A stretch of DNA of 17,481 nucleotides from DATGKR01 sp035294565 (GCA_035294565.1 DATGKR010000065.1:1-17481), one strand, 5' to 3'; counted from the stretch's first letter, positions 9,744-17,481 are shown. Program-made: numbers and translations. Notes: generated from the sequence alone by a model not told the origin.

Positions 9744-11255
9744 ATGGCCGCCTCCGCCGCCTTCTTCGACCTGGACCGGACCCTGCTGCGCACGTCGAGC
9801 ACACCGGCCATCAACGCCGCCCTCTTCGAGGCGGGCCTGGTCGGCCGGGAGAGCGTCCCCGGCCAGTCGCTGCTGCTCGGCTTCTACGACGCCTTCGGTG
9901 AGACGCTCCCGTCGATGGCGCTCGCCCGCGCCGCGGCCTTGGCCGCGCGGGGCTGGGCGGTGGCCGAGGTGGCCCAGGCGGCGAAGCTCGCGGCGGAGCG
10001 CCTCGAGGGCGAGGTGCTGCCCTACGTGCCGGCGCTGCTGGCGCGCGAGCGGCGCAAGGGCAGGCGCCTGGTGCTCGCCACGACCACCCCGCGCCACCTG
10101 GTGGAGCCCTTCGCCGAGCGCCTCGGCATGGACGACGTGGTCGCCACCCGCTACGCCACCGAGACCGACCCTGCAGGCGTGGAGCGCTACAACGGTCGGC
10201 TCGACGGGCCCTTCGTCTGGGCTCTCGGCAAGCTCGACGCCGTCCGGGAGTGGGCGGCAGAGCGGGGAGTCGACCTCAGGTCCAGCTCGGCGTACTCGGA
10301 CAGCTTCTACGACGTGCCCCTCCTCGCCGCCGTCGGCGAGCCGCGGGCGGTGAACCCCGACCTGCGCCTCCTCGGCGTGGCGGTGCTCCGACGCTGGCCG
10401 GTGGTCAACCTGGACAGCCCGCCTGGGGTGCCCAAGCTGCTCGGCGTCGAGCCGATGGACCTGCTGCGCCTCGCCTCCTCGGAGGCCCTGTTCCCCTACG
10501 CCCGTTTCGACATCGCCGGCACCGAGAACATCCCTCGGCACGGCCCGGCCATCGTCGCCGCCAACCACCGCAGCTACTTCGACGTCGTCTGCTACGCCCT
10601 CGCCGCTTTCAAAGCCGGCAGGAACCTGCGGGGGCTCGCCAAGAAGGAGCTGTTCGACGCCCCGCTCATAGGGCAGCTGGTGCGCGCCGGGGGGGCGATC
10701 TGCGTAGACCGGGAGGCGTCGGGGCGGCCCGCCTACGAGCGGGCGGAGGAGGCGCTGCGCGCCGGTGAGGTGCTGCTGATCGCCCCGCAGGCGACCATCC
10801 CCCGGGGAGAGAAGTTCTTCGACCCCCACCTGGAGGGCAAGACGGGAGCCGCCCGCCTCGCCGCGGCAACCGGGGCGCCGGTGGTGCCGCTCGGCGTGTG
10901 GGGCAGCGAGCGGGTCTGGCCGCGCTCGTCGAGGCTGCCCCACGTGCTCAACGTCGTCGACCCACCGCTGGTGCGGGTCCGCGTCGGCCCGCCTGTCGAG
11001 GGCCTGTCGGGGCGGGACTTCGCCGCCGACACCGAGCGGATCATGGCAGCCATCGTCGACCTTCTGCCGCCCGAGGCGAAGGTGCGCCGCACGCCCACCC
11101 CCGAGGAGCTGGCGAGGACCTACCCGCCGGGGTTCCGCCCCCAGCCCCCGCCGCCCGCGCCTACCACGGCCAGCGCCCGGAACGGGAGGGGCGCAGGGGG
11201 CGCCGCTCGCCGAGGGCCCACGCCCGCCGCCAGGGGGAAGCCTCCGGCCCGGTGA
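9744..11255 (+). CDS. Bifunctional HAD-IB phosphatase / PlsC 1-acylglycerol-3-phosphate acyltransferase
   Basis: A 503-residue fusion. The N-terminal HAD-IB domain (about 1-215) has motif I FFDLDRT (D9, D11), motif II ATTTP, and motif IV YSDSFYD (D186, D190), so it should be catalytically competent. The PlsC domain (about 240-450) has the NHRSYFD acyltransferase box (H275, D280), CVDRE, and APQATIPRGEKF where the usual EGTR block sits, then VVPLGVWG. Family members acylate lysophosphatidic acid with acyl-CoA at the membrane; the HAD partner may dephosphorylate a phospholipid or a related phosphoester. The layout resembles the HAD-PlsC fusion of Mycobacterium tuberculosis (Rv2483c type). Motif III lacks the usual FPEGTR wording, so the substrate may differ. 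The C-terminal 60 residues are Pro/Ala/Arg-rich and overlap the convergent acyltransferase gene by 95 bp. Start ATG 9744 has no strong Shine-Dalgarno. Confidence 0.92.
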   Translation: MAASAAFFDLDRTLLRTSSTPAINAALFEAGLVGRESVPGQSLLLGFYDAFGETLPSMALARAAALAARGWAVAEVAQAAKLAAERLEGEVLPYVPALLARERRKGRRLVLATTTPRHLVEPFAERLGMDDVVATRYATETDPAGVERYNGRLDGPFVWALGKLDAVREWAAERGVDLRSSSAYSDSFYDVPLLAAVGEPRAVNPDLRLLGVAVLRRWPVVNLDSPPGVPKLLGVEPMDLLRLASSEALFPYARFDIAGTENIPRHGPAIVAANHRSYFDVVCYALAAFKAGRNLRGLAKKELFDAPLIGQLVRAGGAICVDREASGRPAYERAEEALRAGEVLLIAPQATIPRGEKFFDPHLEGKTGAARLAAATGAPVVPLGVWGSERVWPRSSRLPHVLNVVDPPLVRVRVGPPVEGLSGRDFAADTERIMAAIVDLLPPEAKVRRTPTPEELARTYPPGFRPQPPPPAPTTASARNGRGAGGAARRGPTPAARGKPPAR

Positions 11256-12078
11256 GCGGAGGGGTCCGCCCGGCGGCGGCCCGCAGCCGCGCCGAGTACC
11301 AGTCGGTCGCCCCCTCGTCGGCCAGCTCCGCGATCGCCGCCTCGAGGCGCGAGGCGAGCGCGCGGGCGTCGCCGCACGGCCGCAGCGGCCGACCGAAGGT
11401 GACCGTGGTGCGCCCCGGGCGCAGGCGCCGCGACCCCTTCGCCAGGATGCGGTGGGTGCCCTCCACGTGCACCGGGACCACCGGCCGGCCGGTGCGCTCC
11501 GCCAGCCACGCCGCGCCGGCGCGGTGGGCCTGGCCCCACCCGTCGGGGCTGCGGCCCCCCTCAGGGAAGATGAGCATCGACCAGCCGCCGGAGAGCAGCT
11601 CGGCGGCGCGGTTGGCCGACGCGCGCGACGGCCGGTTCCTCTCGATGGGCACCGCGTTCAGGACAAAGGCGAACGCCGCGGCCTTGGCAGCCGTGTCGAA
11701 GAAGTAGTCGGCGGCGCCAGCGACGAACAGCTCCCTGCGCCAGCGGGCCGGTATCACCGACACGAGCAGCGGCGCGTCGAGGTGGCTGGCGTGGTTGGCG
11801 GCGAAGATCAGCGGCTCGTCGAGGTGGGACATGCGGTCGAGCCCCTCCACGGTCGGCGAGGCGACCAGCCGCACCAGCGGGGCACCGACCGCCTCCTGCA
11901 GGGCGGTGCGCGCCGCTCTGGCCGCGGGGGAGCGGGCCCAGCGGGTGTCGTAGGCGGTGCCCAGTTTCGACTCGACCGGCGGCCGGGGGACGGTGGACGG
12001 CCAGGTGGGCGGGGCGAGGGGGAAGCCCGCTCCTCTGCGCAGGCCGGCCCTCAACAGTCTCGACAACTCGACTGACAC
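11161..12078 (-). CDS. PlsC-family lysophospholipid acyltransferase
   Basis: A 305-residue acyl-CoA or acyl-ACP dependent O-acyltransferase. Blocks in order: NHASHLD (N95, H96, D101), then VPIERNRPS, FPEGGRSPDG (F171-G180) and VPVHVEGTH. These are the four classical PlsC motifs, with the catalytic His-Asp pair intact. Start: GTG at 12078, two bases after the LarA-like stop. A CTG two codons earlier (12084) would overlap that stop as CTGA and is an alternative; neither has a clear Shine-Dalgarno. It is the last gene of the four-gene minus-strand set, so it probably attaches the acyl chain to the product made by the upstream enzymes, or makes the precursor phosphatidate. Its tail is Arg/Pro-rich and overlaps the HAD-PlsC gene on the other strand by 95 bp. 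Confidence 0.92.
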   Translation of the reverse strand: MSVELSRLLRAGLRRGAGFPLAPPTWPSTVPRPPVESKLGTAYDTRWARSPAARAARTALQEAVGAPLVRLVASPTVEGLDRMSHLDEPLIFAANHASHLDAPLLVSVIPARWRRELFVAGAADYFFDTAAKAAAFAFVLNAVPIERNRPSRASANRAAELLSGGWSMLIFPEGGRSPDGWGQAHRAGAAWLAERTGRPVVPVHVEGTHRILAKGSRRLRPGRTTVTFGRPLRPCGDARALASRLEAAIAELADEGATDWYSARLRAAAGRTPPLTGPEASPWRRAWALGERRPLRPSRSGRWPW

Positions 12079-12080
12079 GG

Positions 12081-13670
12081 TCAGCTGACGTCGGCGATCA
12101 TGATCGGCGGGCAGTGCAGATGGGTGATGGTCGGGTCCCGACCGACCACGTCGGAGGCCATCTCCAAGGCGTCGGAGAGGGTGCTGGCCGGAGAGAAGCC
12201 CAGGCGGCGGACGGCCCGGGGCTCCCCGCCGACGATGATGACCCGGCCGAGGTGCTCGAGAGCGTGCGCCCCCCAGTACCACATGTAGAACGGGTGGACG
12301 CCGTGGTAGGCGTGGCTGGTCCGGTAGAGGTGGCGGTACCACTCGTCGGTGGCGAAGCGCTCCTCGTAGCGCTTCTCGATCTCCACCGGGTCGGTGGTCT
12401 CGGCGAGCACCTCCTCGAAGAAGTCGATGTAGGAGGGGTGGTGGACCGGGTGGAACGCCCACGGCGTCGGGTGGGAGAGGATCGCCACCCCCCCGGGGCG
12501 GACCAGCGGCCGGCCCCGGTACATGTTGAACAGGTAGCCGAGCCCCATGCACATGACGAGCACCGGGTTCATGATCGAGTTGACGTTGTAGGGGCAGAGG
12601 TGGGGGATCCCGAACACGGCGACGTCGGTCTGGCCTTCCACCGGGACCAGCTGTTGGCGGTAGACCATCTCGGTGGTCGCCCGGTGGACCGCCTCGACCT
12701 CCCCGGCGTGGACCGAGGTCATCGCGTGCGGCGCCCGGATGGACTGGAACACCGACCTGGCGACACGCGGCGGGGCGAGCGAGAGGCTCTTGGTGGTCGC
12801 GAGGAAAGCCGCCCGGTCGCGGGCGCTCCACTCCCACTCGCGCTTTTGCAGGAAAGCCATCTGGGAGGGGAAGGCGTCGTTGTTGAGCGTCGTCTCGATC
12901 TGGAAGACCTTGACCCCCGAGGCGGCGATGAGCCGGCCCATCCGCCAGTTGGACGAGTGCAGCTCGGAGCGCTCCTGGTCCATGAACGAGCGGGAGTGGC
13001 GCATCGTGCGCACGTTGTGGTGGTGGCGGAGGCTGCGGTAGCTGGCTAGGCCGGTGGCGACGCTCTTGTGACCGCCGTCCATCGGCACCAGGTTGATGTT
13101 GACGTACACGAGCAGGTCCGACTCGGCGGCCCGCTTGTTGATCTCCACGTCCTCGCCGAGGTCGGTGCAGCCGAGATGGACCAGCCCGGACGGATCCTCG
13201 GCGTCGTGCTGGAGGAGTCGGCCGTTGGGGGCGAAGGCGTCGTAGACCCGGTCGCCGAGGGCGTGGCGCAGCTCCGCCTCGGTCATTCGCCGGTGCAGGG
13301 CGAGGGCGCAGATCAGCACCACGTCGTCCACCCCGGCCTCGGCGGCCATGTCGAGGACCGCTTCTATGACCCGCTGGCGGTTGTCGGGCCGGCGCATCGG
13401 GGGTAGAGGCAGGGATACGTCGTCGAAGGCGATGGTCAGACGCATCCCGGCGAACAGCAGCGCCGGGAGGGGGGCGCTGTCGCCGAGGGGGTTCAGCAGC
13501 GCCTGGCGGACCGCCTCGCCGGGATCCTCGAGCGGCTCCAGCGGCTCGGGGGCGTACACCACCCGGGAGCTGCCGGCGGGCAGCTTCTCCAGGCGGAAAC
13601 CCTCGCCGTGCCAGGTGAGGATCGGCGGTGTGGAGCGGTCCACTTCGAGGACGAAACCGGGGCGTCCCAC
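12081..13670 (-). CDS. LarA-like (DUF2088, Lar_N) protein, probably not a plain lactate racemase
   Basis: A 529-residue relative of LarA, the nickel-pincer lactate racemase (about 424 residues), with extra length at the N-terminus. Alignable blocks: FDDVSLPLP (82-90), ALALHRRMTEAEL (124-136), EINKRAAESDLL (176-187), and GGHKSVATGLASYRSL (199-214) followed by HHH (216-218). From memory of LarA, H126 matches H108, K202 matches the pincer-binding K184, and the HHH run matches H200. The DHTRPVP arginine is Leu here (L87), and no His stands where H174 should be. The fold and cofactor site thus look kept while the two-base racemase chemistry may be altered. No larB, larC or larE is in the window. 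GTG at 13670 shares one base with the ADH stop, just after AGGAG. A 2-hydroxyacid epimerase, dehydrogenase or dehydratase role is possible. Confidence 0.88.
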   Translation of the reverse strand: MGRPGFVLEVDRSTPPILTWHGEGFRLEKLPAGSSRVVYAPEPLEPLEDPGEAVRQALLNPLGDSAPLPALLFAGMRLTIAFDDVSLPLPPMRRPDNRQRVIEAVLDMAAEAGVDDVVLICALALHRRMTEAELRHALGDRVYDAFAPNGRLLQHDAEDPSGLVHLGCTDLGEDVEINKRAAESDLLVYVNINLVPMDGGHKSVATGLASYRSLRHHHNVRTMRHSRSFMDQERSELHSSNWRMGRLIAASGVKVFQIETTLNNDAFPSQMAFLQKREWEWSARDRAAFLATTKSLSLAPPRVARSVFQSIRAPHAMTSVHAGEVEAVHRATTEMVYRQQLVPVEGQTDVAVFGIPHLCPYNVNSIMNPVLVMCMGLGYLFNMYRGRPLVRPGGVAILSHPTPWAFHPVHHPSYIDFFEEVLAETTDPVEIEKRYEERFATDEWYRHLYRTSHAYHGVHPFYMWYWGAHALEHLGRVIIVGGEPRAVRRLGFSPASTLSDALEMASDVVGRDPTITHLHCPPIMIADVS

Positions 13671-14824
13671 TATCTCCTCTTCTCGTTGCGCAGGTCGAAC
13701 ACGATCTTGGTCGCCCCCCGCCGGCCGGCGGCGGAGGCGTGCTCGATCGCCTCGGTGTAGCGGTCGAGCGGGTAGGCCGCCGACACGAGGCGTTCGAGCC
13801 CCTCGTCGGCCACGAGGGTCATGGCCAGCTCGAAGCTGTGCCGCCCGCCGGCGGCCGGCTCCGGGCCGTAGGCGTAGGCGCCGGAGAGGCGCACCTCGCG
13901 CTGCCACAGCGGGGTGAGGTCCACCCTGACCGGCCCGGGCATGCCGACGAGCACAACCGTCGAGCCGGGGGCGGCTACGGCGAGGGACTCGGCGAGGGAC
14001 TCGGCGCTGCCCACGCAGTCGAACACCAGGTCGGCTCCGCCGGTGAGCTGCCCGTTGTCGAGGATCCACGACCCGGTCGCCCTTCGCACCGCCCTGCGCA
14101 GCTCCTTGGGCTCGACGACGGTGGTCGCGCCGAGCCCGGCAGCGAGACGGCGCTGGTCTGGGTGCTTGGCCACGGCGATGAGGTCCTCGACGTCGGCGCG
14201 AAGGGCTGAGAGGGCGGCGACGGTGGCGAGCCCTATCGTCCCCGCCCCGATCACCGCCGCCCGGAGCCGTCCCCCAGAGGGGGGCAGCAGGGCGGCGTGC
14301 ACGGCGCAGGCCACCGGCTCGACGAGGACCGCCGCCTCGTCGGAGAAACCGTCGGGCACCTCGTGCAGCTGCGCGGGGTGGGCGACCATGGCGCCGGACC
14401 AGCCGCCTCCGGTGTCGGCGCAGAAACCGGTCTGCAGGCCCGGCTCGAGGTGGCCGCCGGCGAGGCGTTCGCAGTGGTTGGTCCTGCCCTCCCGGCACGG
14501 TGCGCAGGGGGGGTCCACCCCACGGACCCGGCAGTGCAGGACCGGCTCGACGACCACCCGGCGGCCGTCGTCGGCGTCTGCGACCACCTCGTGGCCGGGT
14601 ACGAACGGGAAGCTGACGATCGGCTCGAACCATCGCGACGAGCGCCCCGACACCGTCGCCAGGTCGCTGCCGCAGAGGCCCGACAGACGAGGCCGCAGCC
14701 GCTGCCAGCCCGGGCCGGGAGGCTCGGGCGGCTCGACCTCCGCCAGGCGTAGCGGCACGGGCCGGGCGCTCACCCGGGCGGCGGCGAAGCGCGCCAGGGA
14801 GCGTTCCACCTGCAGGGCTCTCAC
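13670..14824 (-). CDS. Zinc-dependent alcohol dehydrogenase (MDR superfamily)
   Basis: A 384-residue medium-chain NAD(P)-dependent dehydrogenase of the threonine/sorbitol dehydrogenase type. Catalytic zinc ligands: C51 (SGLCGSD), H78-E79 (VPGHEVV) and E169 (VLVEPVACAVHA). The structural zinc lobe has C98, C107, C110 and C118 (CAPCREGRTNHC). The Rossmann motif is GAGTIG at 193-198. GTG at 14824 overlaps the upstream stop in a GTGA, favouring translational coupling; a GTG at 14809 is a possible later start. The gap between the catalytic Cys and the GHE motif is filled by an insertion with RSSRWFEPIV. Within the operon it probably oxidises or reduces the alcohol/aldehyde handled by the upstream acyl-CoA reductase, or a hydroxyacid of the LarA-like protein. 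The exact substrate cannot be read. Confidence 0.93.
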   Translation of the reverse strand: MRALQVERSLARFAAARVSARPVPLRLAEVEPPEPPGPGWQRLRPRLSGLCGSDLATVSGRSSRWFEPIVSFPFVPGHEVVADADDGRRVVVEPVLHCRVRGVDPPCAPCREGRTNHCERLAGGHLEPGLQTGFCADTGGGWSGAMVAHPAQLHEVPDGFSDEAAVLVEPVACAVHAALLPPSGGRLRAAVIGAGTIGLATVAALSALRADVEDLIAVAKHPDQRRLAAGLGATTVVEPKELRRAVRRATGSWILDNGQLTGGADLVFDCVGSAESLAESLAVAAPGSTVVLVGMPGPVRVDLTPLWQREVRLSGAYAYGPEPAAGGRHSFELAMTLVADEGLERLVSAAYPLDRYTEAIEHASAAGRRGATKIVFDLRNEKRR

Positions 14825-17142
14825 GCCGGGGGCCCTATCGGCAGCAGCGGGCGGGGGCCTCCCTCGGCCTTCGGCCAAAGCTCCACGTGCCATCCGCGGC
14901 GGCGGGCGATCGCCGCCAGCTTGGTCTCAGGGTTGACCGCCACGGGGTGGCCGGCGGCCTCCAGCATCGGCAGGTCGCTGGTCGAGTCGGCGTAGGCCAC
15001 GCACTCGGCCAGGTCCAGGTTGTGGGCCTCGGCGTAGTCGGCCATGATCAGGGCCCTCGCCTCACCCGTCGGCGGCGCCGAGAGGAGCTCGCCTGTGAGG
15101 CGCCCCCCTTTTTCCCCCAGAGAAGCGCAGACCACCTCGTCGAAGAGCGGGCGCAGGGGCTCGACCACCAGGTCCAGGGCCCCGGTGATGAGGAGCGTGC
15201 GGTGGCCGAGCGCCCGGTGCTCGCGCACCCGGCGGATCCCCGCGGGGAAGGCCTTGGTGAGCAGCAAGTCGCTGAACAGCTCCCAGCTGTCGCGGCGCAG
15301 GCGCTCCGCCGGGGCGCCCTCGTAGCGGCGGTAGAAGTGGCGCAGGAAGTCGCTGCGGTCCGCCCGGTCGAGCGCCAGGAGCCGGGGCGCCTCCAGCAGC
15401 GTCCTTGCGACGAAGCGGACGCGCCCGGGGCCGTCCTCGCGGCGGGTGGCGAGCCAGGCGTAGGAGTCGACGACGTTGGAGGCGATCAGCGTGTTCTCCA
15501 GGTCGAACACCGCCAGCTGGCGCTCCGGTGACAGGACCGCCCGCCGGCCCCGGTCCTGGCGGCTCTGCGCCCTGGCCGGCCTCGGGCGGGTCCCGGCGGG
15601 GCTCGCCATCCGCACCCTGGCGTGGGCGACGACCGATGGGAGGTACACGTCGTGGCAGTAGCGCCGCCAGTCGATGACCGCCGGGTCGAAGCAGAGCTCC
15701 CCGCGCTCGTCGGCGGGCAGCGCGGCGTACAGCTCGAGGAGCCGGTCGACGGAGAAGATCGCCTCGGTCTCGGTGTAAGCGCCGTAGAGCTCGACGTAGG
15801 AAAGGGCTCGCCCGACCTCGTCGCGGCGCTCCTCCAGCCTGGCGGACAGCTCCGCCTGGCGGCCGCGCAGGGGAAGGGAGCGCAGGCCCCTCTCGGCGGT
15901 GTCGATCGCCTTCGACGCCCGCTCGAGCTGCCGCTGCACCCGCCGGCGGCCCGGGAAGGACCATTCGGGGACGGTGATCGGCTGCCCCCGCTCGTCGGCG
16001 AGGGGGTGCTCGGTGAACCACTCGCGCACCAGCTCCACCAGCTGGCGGTAGCGCAGCGGGTTGCGCGCCCCCGACGCCGCGTGGAACACCTCCGGCTCCA
16101 TCCCGGGGCCGCGGGCGGCGACGGCGAGTATCGCCGCGACGACCAGGTCGACGGGTATCACGTCGATGACCCCCTCGGGCACGCCGGGGAACTCCTTCAG
16201 CAGGCCCTTGGCGTAGGAGATGATCACCGGGTCGGCCATGCGAAAGCCCCGGATCCACCCCGGCTCGGGTTCGGAGAGGGCCGCCTCGATGATCGAGGGT
16301 CTCACGATGGTCACCGGCAGCGCGCCCCTCGTCTCGAGCAGCGCCCGCTCGCCGAGCGCCTTGCTGTAGGCGTAGGCGTCGGGCCACCCGAGCCCCTGCG
16401 CCCGGGCCTTGCCGAGCTCGACCATCCGCTCGTCGACCCACTCCTGCCTGAGCTTCTCGGCGCGCGCCGCCAAGAGCGGCGTCCCCGCAGCGCCGAGCTC
16501 GCGCCGGGCGTCCCGCCCGAAGCGGGCGAGCATCTCCGGCTCGCGGCTCCTCGCGTCGGTGTCCGCGCGCGCCCGGCGGGCGGCGGCCACCTCGGCGCGC
16601 CAGTCGGCCTCGGTCGACCACGGCGTGTCGGCGAGCGCCGCCTCGGGGGCGCGGCCGCGCCGGGACCCCGCTACGTAGGCGGTGGACACGGCGACCAGGT
16701 GCGCCGGCGAGCCGACGGCGCCGAGGGTTTCGGCGACCCTTACCGGCCCGAGCAGGTTGGTCTCCACCGCCGCGTCGAGCGGCGAGTCGAAGCTGACGGT
16801 CGCCGCCGAGTGGACCACAACGTCGCACGAGGCGAGAGCTTCACGCCCGGCTGGGTCGAGGGCGAGGCCGTCGGCGCCGACGTCGGCCGCCACGGCCCGC
16901 AGCCTCGCGCCGACCGCGGCGTCGAAGCCGGCACCCAGCTCGCGGCGCAGGCGGTCGAAGCAGTTGTTGCGGAGCAGGTCGCGCCGGAGCCGGTCCTCGG
17001 CGCCGCGCCGTCCCGGGCGGACGAGGACGAGCACCTGGCAGCCGGGCACGCAGCGCAGCAACCGCTCGACGACGGCGGTGCCGAGGAAGCCGGTCGCGCC
17101 GGTGACCGCGAGCGTCCTGCCGGCGAGCGCCTCTCGGATCAT
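14821..17142 (-). CDS. Fatty acyl-CoA reductase (extended SDR) fused to a HAD-IB domain
   Basis: A 773-residue two-domain protein. The N-terminal half is an NAD_binding_4 male-sterility-type acyl reductase: VTGATGFLG (13-21) binds NADPH, and Y257-A-Y-S-K261 is the YxxxK catalytic pair. VIDWRRYCHDVYLPSVV near residue 495 matches a motif typical of the C-terminal part of bacterial fatty acyl-CoA reductases. These reduce acyl-CoA to aldehyde or alcohol. The C-terminal HAD-IB domain (about 540-765) has FDLENT (D547, E549, T551), ITGAL, and YADSTSD (D719, D723). E549 replaces the second Asp of the usual DxDxT, so normal phosphatase chemistry may be impaired. The operon is led by this gene. Start ATG 17142 follows AGG five bases upstream. 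The divergent TetR gene starts 24 bases away and shares the palindromic operator. Confidence 0.93.
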   Translation of the reverse strand: MIREALAGRTLAVTGATGFLGTAVVERLLRCVPGCQVLVLVRPGRRGAEDRLRRDLLRNNCFDRLRRELGAGFDAAVGARLRAVAADVGADGLALDPAGREALASCDVVVHSAATVSFDSPLDAAVETNLLGPVRVAETLGAVGSPAHLVAVSTAYVAGSRRGRAPEAALADTPWSTEADWRAEVAAARRARADTDARSREPEMLARFGRDARRELGAAGTPLLAARAEKLRQEWVDERMVELGKARAQGLGWPDAYAYSKALGERALLETRGALPVTIVRPSIIEAALSEPEPGWIRGFRMADPVIISYAKGLLKEFPGVPEGVIDVIPVDLVVAAILAVAARGPGMEPEVFHAASGARNPLRYRQLVELVREWFTEHPLADERGQPITVPEWSFPGRRRVQRQLERASKAIDTAERGLRSLPLRGRQAELSARLEERRDEVGRALSYVELYGAYTETEAIFSVDRLLELYAALPADERGELCFDPAVIDWRRYCHDVYLPSVVAHARVRMASPAGTRPRPARAQSRQDRGRRAVLSPERQLAVFDLENTLIASNVVDSYAWLATRREDGPGRVRFVARTLLEAPRLLALDRADRSDFLRHFYRRYEGAPAERLRRDSWELFSDLLLTKAFPAGIRRVREHRALGHRTLLITGALDLVVEPLRPLFDEVVCASLGEKGGRLTGELLSAPPTGEARALIMADYAEAHNLDLAECVAYADSTSDLPMLEAAGHPVAVNPETKLAAIARRRGWHVELWPKAEGGPRPLLPIGPPA

Positions 17143-17152
17143 CCCAACCTGT

Positions 17153-17180
17153 CTACCATCTGGTAGGTGCCTACTACCAG
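17153..17180. promoter_or_regulatory. Nested palindromes: probable TetR operator over the start codon
   Basis: CTACCA-TC-TGGTAG (17153-17166) is a perfect palindrome. It shares its right arm with CTGGTAG-N7-CTACCAG (17160-17166 and 17174-17180). The TACCA/TGGTA half-site thus occurs three times in 28 bases. The array covers the GTG start of the TetR gene and lies just upstream of the reductase gene, so one bound regulator could block both directions. Confidence 0.7.
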
Positions 17181-17481
17181 GGACAGGCTTCTCGACGCGG
17201 CGATCTCGGCGTTCGGGGGCCGGGGCTTCGACGCGACGTCGCTCGACTCGCTCGCCACCGACCTGGGGGTGCGAAAGCAGACGATCCTCTACTACTTCCC
17301 CTCCAAAGAGGCCCTGCTCGAGGCGGCCGCCGCCCAGGCCGCCTGCGAGCTGACCGCGGCCCTGGAGGAGTCGCTCGCCCGGCCGGGCAGCGCGTGGGAC
17401 CGGGTGGGGGCGATCGTGCGGGCCGTTTTCCGTCTCGCCGTGCGCCGGCCCGAGCTCCTCGGGCTGCTCCGCGAGGTGAGC
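17167..17481 (+). CDS. TetR-family transcriptional repressor, C-terminus cut by window edge
   Basis: 105 residues are visible. The N-terminal HTH is classic TetR: DRLLDAAISAFGGRGFDATS, then LATDLGVRKQTILYYFPSKE with the YYFPSK recognition end, and the start of the ligand-binding helices (LVRRPELLGLLREV-like region; sequence here LAVRRPELLGLLREVS). Start: GTG at 17167 gives VPTTRDRLLDAA, the usual length before the HTH. This start lies inside the nested palindromes, so autorepression is likely. It is divergent from the acyl-CoA reductase operon at 24 bases, which makes it the probable regulator, likely responding to an acyl-CoA or lipid ligand (inference). Confidence 0.92.
   Translation, partial: MPTTRDRLLDAAISAFGGRGFDATSLDSLATDLGVRKQTILYYFPSKEALLEAAAAQAACELTAALEESLARPGSAWDRVGAIVRAVFRLAVRRPELLGLLREVS

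Noticed and set aside
9126..10943. Long minus-strand frame opposite the small gene and HAD-PlsC
   Set aside because: Composition is shadow-like, with no motifs, while the plus strand carries clear HAD and PlsC motifs.
13671..14633. N-terminal extension of the LarA-like protein into the ADH gene
   Set aside because: The extension is an out-of-frame reading of the alcohol dehydrogenase. GTG at 13670 after AGGAG is the sensible start.

Overview
The window is GC-rich, densely coded DNA with frequent GTG starts, a possible leaderless start and overlapping start/stop codons. The aconitase resembles actinobacterial AcnA, and a HAD-PlsC fusion resembles a mycobacterial one. Together these suggest a high-GC actinobacterium, possibly an Acidimicrobiia-type lineage; the class is inference. 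I see no rRNA, tRNA, CRISPR array, insertion sequence or phage gene. No stretch longer than about 300 bases lacks a gene.

Left part (1-5726). A secreted, LPXTG-type surface protein runs off the left edge on the minus strand. It diverges from aconitase (acnA, plus). The 262-base gap between them is unusually structured: a tandem 8-mer, an inverted repeat, an imperfect 38-bp tandem duplication, and a hairpin followed by five T just before acnA. A LysR-type regulator overlaps the aconitase tail in convergent orientation.

Middle (5727-9692). Facing away from the LysR gene is an AurF-like diiron oxygenase, with a perfect 6-bp dyad in the shared promoter region. Next comes a 747-residue protein with an N-terminal DUF4157/eCIS-core domain carrying HEAVH and a C-terminal region whose motifs read like a PI3/PI4-kinase or HipA-type phosphotransferase. 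A 171-residue protein of unknown function follows; it appears to start at a CTG overlapping the preceding stop codon. This pair looks like an injected or polymorphic effector with a chaperone or immunity partner, and is the best candidate for an undescribed system here.

Right part (9744-17481). This is a lipid-metabolism locus. On the minus strand four genes are packed with overlaps of 4 and 1 bases and a gap of 2: a fatty acyl-CoA reductase fused to a HAD phosphatase-like domain, a zinc alcohol dehydrogenase, a LarA-like (DUF2088) protein, and a PlsC acyltransferase. A convergent HAD-PlsC fusion overlaps the last gene by 95 bp. A TetR regulator diverges from the operon, and nested palindromes cover its own start codon. 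The content suggests conversion of acyl-CoA to an alcohol or aldehyde, further modification, and esterification into a polar lipid. The end product cannot be read from sequence.
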